A stretch of DNA of 64,000 bases from JAGORM01 sp964406795 (lineage in GTDB: Bacteria; Patescibacteriota; Microgenomatia; Levybacterales; GWA1-39-11), in the NCBI GenBank assembly GCA_964406795.1, contig CAYOTA010000007.1, positions 1-64,000 of the forward strand, in the 5' to 3' direction. Position 1 is the stretch's first letter, and every line of letters begins with the position of its first letter. Under the pieces are notes generated by a model. It was not told the DNA's origin and did not search any database. It was given only the letters and a program-made list of their open reading frames with translations. Shown here in pieces: positions 26,315-32,639 of the stretch. The position numbers and the translations under genes are program-made.

Positions 26315-27270
26315 GTTGTTTTTCCTAATAAAAGGGCAAGTAGCGCCATTCTAACATATACACCATTTTTCATTTGTGTTGAAAGATATAATGCATTAGG
26401 ATTTTTATCAACGCGGGTATCTATTTCTCCAACTCTCGGCAACGGATGCATAAAATATGTATCTTTTGAAGCGTATGTCTTGATTAATTCAGGTGTTAGG
26501 ACAAGAGAATGTTTGAGTTTTTCGTACTCTTTCTCATCTGTGAATCGTTCTTTTTGAACCCGTGTCCAATACCAGAAGTCAGCACTTTTTGGAATGTCTT
26601 TCGTGCTAGTAATCTCAATAAGCTTAATTGATTTTGAAAATGCTTCCAGTTCTACTTTTTTTATTTTTAGTTTTTCAGGAGATAATAAATACAATGTGTT
26701 ATTGCTAAAAAGAGAAAGCCCGCGGATTAGGGATTTAACTGTTCTTCCATTTAGCATGTCGCCAGCTAATACTCCGGTTAAGTTATCCAATTTTTTAGAG
26801 CGCTCATAAATTGTATATAAATCTAATAACGTTTGAGTGGGGTGTTCATTTGTGCCGTCTCCAGCGTTAATTATTGGAATTGTGGCGGCGTCTGCTGCAA
26901 TTTTTGCACTTCCTGCTTCTGGGTGTCTTATCACAATAAGATCGGAATAGCTTTCTAAAACATGAATCGTGTCTTCAAGACTTTCTCCCTTTGCAACTGA
27001 TGTATTTGAAATTCCGTGGATGGGTAAAATTCCCGCACCTAATTGTTGAGCTGCTGATGCAAAAGATGAAAAAGTTCTAGTGGATGGTTCGTAAAATAAA
27101 AGGGATATTATTTTTCCTGAAAGAATATCAGAAGGTTTGCCAAATTCTCGCAAAGGTTTTAATTTTTTTGCAGTTTCTAAAACTTTCTTAATATCAGCTG
27201 ACGAAAACTGGTCAAGGGAGAGTATGTGGGAGTTAATAAATTTTCCTGCAATTTTATTAGTTGTTACCAT
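26311..27270 (-). CDS. pyrB: Aspartate carbamoyltransferase catalytic chain
   Basis: Condenses carbamoyl phosphate and aspartate, the committed step; 319 aa. Motifs: FYEPSTRTFSSFASAAQQLG (phosphate loop), the KGESLEDT segment, HPTQTLLDLYTI and MHPLPRVGEI. No regulatory subunit gene pyrI is adjacent. ATG 27270 is chosen since the conserved region begins soon after and the upstream reading to 27378 runs into the hrcA operator. It is the first gene of pyrB-carA-carB-pyrC-pyrE and divergent from hrcA. Confidence 0.95.
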   Translation of the reverse strand: MVTTNKIAGKFINSHILSLDQFSSADIKKVLETAKKLKPLREFGKPSDILSGKIISLLFYEPSTRTFSSFASAAQQLGAGILPIHGISNTSVAKGESLEDTIHVLESYSDLIVIRHPEAGSAKIAADAATIPIINAGDGTNEHPTQTLLDLYTIYERSKKLDNLTGVLAGDMLNGRTVKSLIRGLSLFSNNTLYLLSPEKLKIKKVELEAFSKSIKLIEITSTKDIPKSADFWYWTRVQKERFTDEKEYEKLKHSLVLTPELIKTYASKDTYFMHPLPRVGEIDTRVDKNPNALYLSTQMKNGVYVRMALLALLLGKTT

Positions 27271-27371
27271 TATTTCTCTAAAGTATGCGTTTCTTGAATC
27301 CAACTTTATCAAAAATAGGGTATTAATACAAGGTTTATTACATTGTTCAACAAATCTTATTGAATAACCTC

Positions 27372-27408
27372 TTGACAAGAATTAGCAGTCATGTTATATT
27401 ATTGCTAA
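27372..27408 (+). promoter_or_regulatory. hrcA promoter with CIRCE operator
   Basis: TTGACA (27372-27377), 17 bases and TATATT (27395-27400). The operator TTAGCAGTC (27382-27390)-N9-TATTGCTAA (27400-27408) overlaps the -10 box. It differs from the CIRCE consensus at one position in the left arm and two or three in the right arm. HrcA therefore probably represses its own operon. Confidence 0.85.
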
Positions 27409-27432
27409 GTTGCTGGAAGATAGAATGTTGAA

Positions 27433-27494
27433 CATAGAATATTGATTTTTATTAAAAATTTCTACATTCTGCTTTCTACATTCTATATTCTATG
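27433..27494 (+). promoter_or_regulatory. hrcA leader hairpin covering the start codon
   Basis: CATAGAATAT (27433-27442) and ATATTCTATG (27485-27494) are perfect complements. The right arm ends in the hrcA ATG (27492-27494), so in the folded RNA the start codon is paired. The loop contains two direct TTCTACATTCT copies and A/T runs. The all-A/U-rich stem could melt with heat, like known RNA thermometers, but no Shine-Dalgarno sequence is visible. Confidence 0.5.
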
Positions 27495-28214
27495 TATGAC
27501 TTAACGCCACGACAGGTAGACATTTTAAAACTGATCGTAAAAGAGTACATTGACAACGCAGAGCCAGTTGGGTCAGAAACACTTGAAAAAAAACATGACA
27601 TAGGTGTTTCTCCGGCAACCATTAGAAACGAAATGGCAAACATGGTAAAGCTTGGATATTTGTCCAAGCCGCATACATCTGCTGGAAGAATTCCCACAAC
27701 CAAAGCTTTAAAACTTTACATCAATGAATTGATGAAAGAAAAAGAAGTATCAGTTGCTGACGAAGTTCAGGCGCGTGAGCATGTGTGGGACTTACGTAAA
27801 ACTGAAGATAAATTTTTGCGCGAAATAACACGGGATTTAGCCGCAAAAACACATTCTTTAGCGGTTACAACCACAGATGATGGAGACATATACTATGCAG
27901 GATACGCTCACATTTTAGAAATGCCTGAGTTTTATGATATAGACATTGCTAAAAATTTGTTAGCCATTTTAGATAACAGTTCACATTTTGAGATGATTGC
28001 AAAAAAAATTGAAAACGATTTTGGAATTTTCTTAGGAGATGAACTGGAGCTGGAATTATTTAGACCGTACAGTTTTATCTTTTCACGATTTGACACAAAA
28101 AGTCATTGTGCTGGATCAATCGGAGTTGTAGGACCGGCTCGTGTTAAATATGATTCGCTTGTTCCAACAGTCAAATTTTTTGGAGGACTAATTGACGATG
28201 TTGCTGAGTGGTAA
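27492..28214 (+). CDS. hrcA: Heat-inducible repressor HrcA, short form
   Basis: Transcriptional repressor binding CIRCE; 240 aa. The N-terminal winged helix is typical (LTPRQVDILKLIVKEYI, PVGSETL, SPATIRNEMANMVKLGYLSKPHTSAGRIPT). A reduced GAF-like domain follows and ends FFGGLIDDVAEW. At 240 aa it is about 100 residues shorter than most HrcA proteins, with much of the middle dimerisation region missing. It is first in hrcA-grpE-dnaK, under its own CIRCE site. Divergent from pyrB. Confidence 0.94.
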   Translation: MYDLTPRQVDILKLIVKEYIDNAEPVGSETLEKKHDIGVSPATIRNEMANMVKLGYLSKPHTSAGRIPTTKALKLYINELMKEKEVSVADEVQAREHVWDLRKTEDKFLREITRDLAAKTHSLAVTTTDDGDIYYAGYAHILEMPEFYDIDIAKNLLAILDNSSHFEMIAKKIENDFGIFLGDELELELFRPYSFIFSRFDTKSHCAGSIGVVGPARVKYDSLVPTVKFFGGLIDDVAEW

Positions 28215-28251
28215 TGGGAAGAGGGAAAATTTGGAATACAGAATGTAGAAT

Positions 28252-28788
28252 ATGGACACAAAAGTAATAAAACAAAAAAAGGATGAAGAGATAGACACGC
28301 AAGATTTAGAATTGGATGACAAAAATGCAGAAGAAGAGGTAATTGTAGAAGACGAAGAAAATGTAGTGCAGGATAATGCACTTGAGGAAAAGGTGAAAAG
28401 CTTGGAAGACCAGTTAAAACGAGCAGTTGCAGATTATAGAAATTTAGAAAACCGAAACAGAGAAGAACGGATAGAATTTGTAAAGTATGCAAATAAAAAT
28501 TTGATAGAACAGTTGTTGCCGGCATTTGACACGTTGTTGTTGGCCGAAAAGTATACGGATGATCAAAACTTTAAAGTAACAGTGAAACACGTTTTGGAAG
28601 TTTTAAAGCAGGCGGGAATTGAACGGGTTGAAACGTCAGGGAAAAATTACAATCCGGTGACAATGGAAGCAATAGAAGTAGTAGAAGGAGATACAGACAA
28701 AGTAGCTGAAGAGCTGCAGCCGGGATTCACTCTATTTGGTAAAACAATAAGACCTGCAAGAGTAAAAGTAGGCGGGAAAAAAGAGTAG
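28252..28788 (+). CDS. grpE: Nucleotide exchange factor GrpE
   Basis: Releases ADP from DnaK; 178 aa. An acidic, disordered N-terminal region (to about residue 55) leads into a long coiled coil (KVKSLEDQLKRAVADYRNLENR), then the beta domain with GKNYNPVTMEAIEVVEG and the end GFTLFGKTIRPARVKVG. It sits between hrcA and dnaK in the standard order. A short upstream segment (28237-28247) is complementary to part of the hrcA leader. Confidence 0.95.
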   Translation: MDTKVIKQKKDEEIDTQDLELDDKNAEEEVIVEDEENVVQDNALEEKVKSLEDQLKRAVADYRNLENRNREERIEFVKYANKNLIEQLLPAFDTLLLAEKYTDDQNFKVTVKHVLEVLKQAGIERVETSGKNYNPVTMEAIEVVEGDTDKVAEELQPGFTLFGKTIRPARVKVGGKKE

Positions 28789-28853
28789 TAAGTAGCAGGT
28801 ATTATGTAGAAAGTATATCTTGAATTTTTTCTATACTTAATACATACTACTTA
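28789..28853 (+). repeat. Long imperfect hairpin between grpE and dnaK
   Basis: Three nested arm pairs: TAAGTAG (28789-28795) with CTACTTA (28847-28853), GTATTA (28799-28804) with TAATAC (28838-28843), AGTATA (28812-28817) with TATACT (28832-28837). It starts one base after the grpE stop. There is no U tract, so read-through to dnaK is expected. It may be an mRNA processing or stability element. Confidence 0.6.
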
Positions 28854-28876
28854 ATACGTAATATATTTTTAAAAAT

Positions 28877-30814
28877 ATGAGCAAAATTATAGGAATTGAT
28901 TTAGGAACAACAAATTCATGTGTAGCCGTTATGGAGGGTGGAGCGCCAAAGGTTATATTCTCTGCCGAAGGCCGAAATGTTACACCATCTGTTGTTGATC
29001 CAGTTGACCGTGTGGTAGGTGACGTTGCAAAGCGCCAAATGGTCTTAAAGCCAAAGCGCATTCTCTTCTCCATCAAAAGACTTATGGGTAGACGTTTTAA
29101 GGATAAGTCTGTCCAAGATGATTTAAAACTTTTACCATACACAGTTAAAGAAGGAAAAGAAGGAACAGCAGTTGTAGAAGTGGACGGAAAAACTTACACG
29201 CCTCAAGAAGTGTCTGCTATGATTTTGCAAAAATTAAAAGCAGATGCTGAATCATACTTGGGTGACAAAGTAACTCAGGCAGTTATTACAGTTCCTGCAT
29301 ACTTTGATGACGCAGAGCGCCAAGCAACAAAACAGGCTGGAGAAATTGCCGGACTTGAAGTGTTACGTATTGTAAATGAACCTACAGCAGCAGCGCTAGC
29401 TTACGGGTTGGACAAAAAGCATGCGCATACTATTGCAGTATATGACATGGGAGGCGGAACATTTGATGTTTCCATTCTTGAACTGGGAGACGGCGTGTAT
29501 GAAGTAAAAGCAACCAACGGAGATACTCATCTGGGTGGAGATGACTTTGACCAAAAAATAATAGGATATTTAGCTGACGAATTTAAAAAGGAAAACGGAA
29601 TTGACTTACGATCTGATCCTCAAGCACTACAAAGACTGAAAGAATCTGCTGAAAAAGCAAAGATTGAATTATCCAGTTCAACAGAGGCAGAAATTAACCA
29701 GCCATTTATAACTCAAGGTCCCAACGGTCCACTTCACTTAACTATGAAGTTAACACGCGCAAAGCTGGAAGATATTGTTGGAGATCTTATCACCAAATCA
29801 TTTAAACCTGCAGCAGACGCGCTAAAAGATGCAGGCCTTAAGGCAGCTGACATAAATGAAGTTATTTTGGTGGGTGGTATGACTAGAATGCCAAAGATTG
29901 TTGAAGAAGTTGGAAAATTCTTTGGAAAAGAACCTAATAAGTCAGTTAATCCTGACGAGGTTGTAGCTATTGGTGCGGCAGTCCAAGCAGGAGTACTAGG
30001 TGGAGACGTTAAAGACGTATTACTTTTGGATGTGACCCCATTAACACTTGGAATTGAAACACTAGGCGGAGTAGCTACCCCACTTATTAATAGAAATTCC
30101 ACAATTCCTACCAAAAAATCACAAGTTTTCTCAACTGCAGCTGATAACCAAACTCAAGTAGAAATACATGTAACCCAGGGCGAGCGTCCTATGGCAGCAG
30201 ATAACAAATCACTTGGCCGCTTTGTACTTGACGGGATTCCTCCGGCTCCTCGCGGAGTACCACAAGTTGAAGTTACTTTTGACATAGATGCGTCAGGAAT
30301 ACTGTCAGTAACTGCAAAAGACAATGCGAGTGGTAAAACTCAGAGTATTAAGATTACAGGAGGTACAGGTCTGTCTAAAGATGAAGTAGAAAGGATGACA
30401 AAAGAGGCTGAGGCAAATGCCGAAGAAGATGAAAAGAAAAAGGAAATGATAGATGTTAGAAATAGGGCTGATTCACTTATTTTTACCGCTGAAAAGTCAT
30501 TGAAAGATCTAGGAGATAAAGTTCCAGCTGAGATTAAGACTGATGTTGAGGCAAAAATAGTTGCTCTTAAAGAGGCTATAAAAGGAGAAGATAAAGCAGA
30601 TATTGAGGCTAAAACAACAGAACTTTCAGACCATTTATCAAAAATAGGAGAGTCTATGCAGCAACAACAGCCAGGAGGACAGCCTGCAGGTGAGCAACCA
30701 GGTGCAGAGTCATCAGCAGGTGAAACAGCGAGTGCCGATACAGGTGAAGAAGCGAAAGAGGAAAAAGATAAAAAAGCAAAAGAAGAAGCAGTTGAGGGAG
30801 AAGTAGTAAATTAA
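28877..30814 (+). CDS. dnaK: Chaperone DnaK (Hsp70)
   Basis: ATP-driven chaperone of 645 aa. ATPase-domain signatures: IGIDLGTTNSCVAV, IVNEPTAAALAYGLD, DMGGGTFDVSIL and ILVGGMTRMPKI. The linker DVLLLDVTPLTLGIETLGG and the substrate domain follow, then a helical lid and a Gln/Gly/Glu-rich tail ending EAVEGEVVN. Length and order are normal. Its stop is directly followed by the ATG of a broken small gene. The DnaJ-type partner is 10 kb away. Confidence 0.98.
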   Translation: MSKIIGIDLGTTNSCVAVMEGGAPKVIFSAEGRNVTPSVVDPVDRVVGDVAKRQMVLKPKRILFSIKRLMGRRFKDKSVQDDLKLLPYTVKEGKEGTAVVEVDGKTYTPQEVSAMILQKLKADAESYLGDKVTQAVITVPAYFDDAERQATKQAGEIAGLEVLRIVNEPTAAALAYGLDKKHAHTIAVYDMGGGTFDVSILELGDGVYEVKATNGDTHLGGDDFDQKIIGYLADEFKKENGIDLRSDPQALQRLKESAEKAKIELSSSTEAEINQPFITQGPNGPLHLTMKLTRAKLEDIVGDLITKSFKPAADALKDAGLKAADINEVILVGGMTRMPKIVEEVGKFFGKEPNKSVNPDEVVAIGAAVQAGVLGGDVKDVLLLDVTPLTLGIETLGGVATPLINRNSTIPTKKSQVFSTAADNQTQVEIHVTQGERPMAADNKSLGRFVLDGIPPAPRGVPQVEVTFDIDASGILSVTAKDNASGKTQSIKITGGTGLSKDEVERMTKEAEANAEEDEKKKEMIDVRNRADSLIFTAEKSLKDLGDKVPAEIKTDVEAKIVALKEAIKGEDKADIEAKTTELSDHLSKIGESMQQQQPGGQPAGEQPGAESSAGETASADTGEEAKEEKDKKAKEEAVEGEVVN

Positions 30815-30991
30815 ATGAAGTAACTGCTTGGTATCGTTATAATATTTCTCTGTGGTCTGATTATAATCGCAGTTCGTTTGATTGGTGTTGTTTCAGGTGG
30901 GGATAGTTGGAGGGATTTTATAAAAAATAGTGCTTTTGGATTCGTTTTTTTGTCAATTGGTGGAGCATTTTTATCTCGAAAAAAGAAATAA
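30815..30991 (+). pseudogene. Small membrane protein gene with stop at codon 3
   Basis: The frame reads ATG AAG TAA and then runs open for 55 codons: CTG CTT GGT ATC and so on, giving LLGIVIIFLCGLIIIAVRLI, a soluble stretch and a second helix ending FLSRKKK. With AAA in place of TAA it would begin MKKLLGIV, a typical small membrane protein. So one base change (A to T) probably killed it, or it is a sequencing error or strain variant. No alternative ATG or GTG precedes the first helix. It abuts the dnaK stop without a gap. Confidence 0.55.
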
Positions 30992-31015
30992 TTCATCTTA
31001 GACCTCTTTTATTTA

Positions 31016-31043
31016 TTGAATTTATTTTCTCCTGTGGTAATAT
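31016..31043 (+). promoter_or_regulatory. Leaderless-type promoter
   Basis: TTGAAT (31016-31021), 16 bases, TAATAT (31038-31043), and 6 bases to the ATG at 31050. Confidence 0.55.
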
Positions 31044-31049
31044 ATTATT

Positions 31050-31292
31050 ATGAAGAAAAAAGCAGATGGATTGGATTTAGTTACCAAAGAATATTTAGAC
31101 TTTACTCTTAGTACTAGGTTTGATGATTTTGAAGAAAAAATGAGGATCCTTTTTACTGAAAATAACAGTGTCATTTTTACTCGTATCGATCCATTATTGT
31201 CTGAGCTAGAAGATAAAAGATTGGATAGAGAAATTACTACGCAAAAATTAGAAGAGCTTGATGCTCGAGTTACAAAACTTGAGAATAGTTAA
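31050..31292 (+). CDS. Small coiled-coil protein, unknown function
   Basis: An 80-aa, highly charged protein with no membrane segment. It is helical throughout, with a heptad-like C-terminal half (LLSELEDKRLDREITTQKLE and LDARVTKLEN). Proteins of this form are common beside many unrelated bacterial genes and no role is clear. It has its own promoter just upstream and is followed by the structured leader at 31314. Confidence 0.75.
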   Translation: MKKKADGLDLVTKEYLDFTLSTRFDDFEEKMRILFTENNSVIFTRIDPLLSELEDKRLDREITTQKLEELDARVTKLENS

Positions 31293-31306
31293 TTTTATAG
31301 TATAAT
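31279..31306 (+). promoter_or_regulatory. Promoter of the structured leader
   Basis: TTGAGA (31279-31284), 16 bases, TATAAT (31301-31306). Transcription should start at about 31313-31314, at the ATG of the 26-codon reading frame. Confidence 0.6.
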
Positions 31307-31313
31307 TATTAAT

Positions 31314-31394
31314 ATGAAATTTGCATCATTACCAATGCCTACGCGAGACATCCCTATGGGAATGGGATGTCATGTGCGTGGGAGACAGATGTAG
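31314..31394 (+). CDS. Possible 26-aa leader peptide
   Basis: ATG at 31314 to TAG at 31392-31394, reading MKFASLPMPTRDIPMGMGCH and then six more residues. The start coincides with the expected transcription start, so it would be translated as a leaderless mRNA. Four internal Met codons and several Arg and Pro codons stand out; ribosome stalling on them could control the attenuator. It may equally be non-coding RNA. Confidence 0.3.
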   Translation: MKFASLPMPTRDIPMGMGCHVRGRQM

Positions 31395-31425
31395 CTAATA
31401 ACTACTAACTAATAACTGAAATAGG

Positions 31426-31450
31426 CCTCCCACAAAGGGGAGGTTTTTTT
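31426..31450 (+). terminator. Intrinsic terminator ahead of the gene at 31462
   Basis: A 6-bp GC stem (CCTCCC/GGGAGG) with a 6-base loop, followed by TTTTTTT at 31444-31450. Its place 11 bases before a start codon suggests conditional read-through rather than a simple end. Confidence 0.75.
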
Positions 31451-31461
31451 GTGTTTAAAAT

Positions 31462-31833
31462 ATGACTACAAAAATTGAATTAGGAAGCTATACAACTATT
31501 CGATTGAAAAACAATGGAGTAAGGTCTGAGGAGTACAGGATATCTTCCGAACGTACTCTTATGGGTAAAATTCCTGACGAGCCTGGCGAGTATGACATAG
31601 TAGGAGGAAAAATTTCAATGGGGTTTAGCAGTGACAATAATGGGCATAAATTTGTTGATTTAGGATTAGAAGCTAATAATAACCTTGGGCGTTTCTTAAA
31701 GGGCGGAAAAGAGAGAAGCGTGTGCATTTCAAATAAAGGGGAAGGTCATATATTTCTTCCAAAAGGAAGAGTTTTATTTGTTGCAACACAAGCAGCTGCT
31801 GAAACATTTACGGTTATTGATAGGAAAAAATAA
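31462..31833 (+). CDS. Unknown 123-aa beta-rich protein
   Basis: Not recognised with confidence. The sequence alternates hydrophobic residues and turns (KIELGSYTTIRLKNNGV, GEGHIFLPKGRVLFVATQAA), as in a small beta barrel. The Gly-rich end of each strand faintly recalls the dUTPase/dCTP deaminase fold, but none of that family's motifs is clear. It is downstream of the attenuator-like leader and would be expressed only when the terminator is bypassed. It converges with the next gene, leaving 12 bases. Confidence 0.7.
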   Translation: MTTKIELGSYTTIRLKNNGVRSEEYRISSERTLMGKIPDEPGEYDIVGGKISMGFSSDNNGHKFVDLGLEANNNLGRFLKGGKERSVCISNKGEGHIFLPKGRVLFVATQAAAETFTVIDRKK

Positions 31834-31845
31834 TACTTAGGAAAA

Positions 31846-32268
31846 TTATTTTAGTAATTCCATTTTTCCATTTAAAATAATTGGCTCCATGGCTGAGATT
31901 TCATCATGGAATGGATCGGATTTAGGATATTTGTTCAGTATATACATCTTAATCCCGGCATTAAACGCTATTCCCATTTCCATGAGTGCGTTTCCACCTA
32001 TGTATCCTCTCATTCCATTTTTTGTATTATTTACAATTAAGATTAAATCTGACTGGGCTATTTTATCAAAGTGAAGCTTGATAAATTTTCCTTTGTCTTT
32101 GGGTTTTAGATTTTGCCTGAAATGTTTTGGGTCATAGTCATTTTTCTCCTTCATGATCAAGGCTGAGGCGGGGTAAAGCACTTTATACCCTTTTTTCTCA
32201 AGCTTATCTCCTATTTTTAGCACCTCTTTATAAAATGACATAGAGGAGCAAATCGTAATTGTCATCAT
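31846..32268 (-). CDS. Nucleoside 2-deoxyribosyltransferase-like protein
   Basis: A 140-aa Rossmann-like protein. The N-terminal MTITICSSMSFYKEVLKIGD strand-helix, DLILIVNNTKNGMRGYIGGNALMEMGIAFNAG and the closing strand MYILNKYP fit the deoxyribosyltransferase/TIR-like superfamily. There the Gly-rich segment binds the ribose and the Glu of the MEMG segment is the usual nucleophile site. Such proteins hydrolyse or transfer nucleoside or NAD glycosidic bonds; the substrate here is not known. Single gene, opposite in direction to both neighbours. Confidence 0.75.
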   Translation of the reverse strand: MMTITICSSMSFYKEVLKIGDKLEKKGYKVLYPASALIMKEKNDYDPKHFRQNLKPKDKGKFIKLHFDKIAQSDLILIVNNTKNGMRGYIGGNALMEMGIAFNAGIKMYILNKYPKSDPFHDEISAMEPIILNGKMELLK

Positions 32269-32292
32269 GAAGCTAGTATAGCTTAAAAAAGA

Positions 32293-32322
32293 TTGTGTAG
32301 TGTAAGTTTTTTATGCTACTAT
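32293..32322 (+). promoter_or_regulatory. Promoter of the T4SS-like genes
   Basis: TTGTGT (32293-32298), 18 bases, TACTAT (32317-32322), 8 bases before the ATG at 32331. Confidence 0.5.
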
Positions 32323-32330
32323 AAGTGTAT

Positions 32331-32636
32331 ATGGCTGCAGGTGTGCCTTGCAAAATTAATGAAGTGCAGACAGATTTCGGTTGTTTACCAAATGAGCCTG
32401 TTCCGTTTATCGCAAAATTTTACGGAATAGGACTGGGTCTTATTGGAGGTATAGCTATATTGTTTCTCATCTACGGCGGGTATACGGTTATGACATCTGC
32501 AGGACGCCCTGATAGACTGCAAAAAGGTAAGGAATATATTTATTATTCTATTGCAGGTTTATTATTGGCTATTTTTGGATTTGTCTTTATAGAATTTATT
32601 GCAGGACCGTTGCTGAGAATTCCCGGATTTTCATAG
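32331..32636 (+). CDS. Type IV secretion pilin-like membrane protein (VirB2/T4SS pilin type)
   Basis: A small protein (101 aa) with two helices: about 31-52 (GIGLGLIGGIAILFLIYGGY) and 72-92, separated by the loop TSAGRPDRLQKGKEYI. This helix-GGYTVMTSAG-loop-helix layout is the hallmark of the pilin family found in many Patescibacteria next to TrbL/VirB6-like proteins. A short N-terminal part with two Cys precedes it. The ATG at 32331 is preferred to the GTG at 32325. It is 3 bases before the next gene, so both are co-expressed. Confidence 0.85.
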   Translation: MAAGVPCKINEVQTDFGCLPNEPVPFIAKFYGIGLGLIGGIAILFLIYGGYTVMTSAGRPDRLQKGKEYIYYSIAGLLLAIFGFVFIEFIAGPLLRIPGFS

Positions 32637-32639
32637 TAT

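Larger units (their letters stand above)
31314..31450 (+). ncRNA. Attenuator-like structured leader RNA
   Basis: Three elements compete. P1: GACATCCC (31347-31354) with GGGATGTC (31364-31371), extended by ACGC (31341-31344) with GCGT (31376-31379). Terminator: CCTCCC (31426-31431) with GGGAGG (31438-31443), then seven T. Antiterminator: GTGGGAG (31378-31384) is perfectly complementary to CTCCCAC (31427-31433), so it excludes the terminator and the base of P1. The gene at 31462 follows directly. No known riboswitch class is recognised. Confidence 0.5.

Noticed and set aside
28103..28525. Minus-strand Leu/Phe-rich frame of 140 codons
   Set aside because: Overlaps hrcA and grpE, both well supported; composition is typical of an antisense shadow.
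30811..30996. 61-codon minus-strand frame after dnaK
   Set aside because: The plus strand explains this DNA better as a small membrane gene with a stop at codon 3.
31462..31833. dUTPase or dCTP deaminase
   Set aside because: Only a vague beta-strand resemblance; no catalytic motif of that family can be pointed to.
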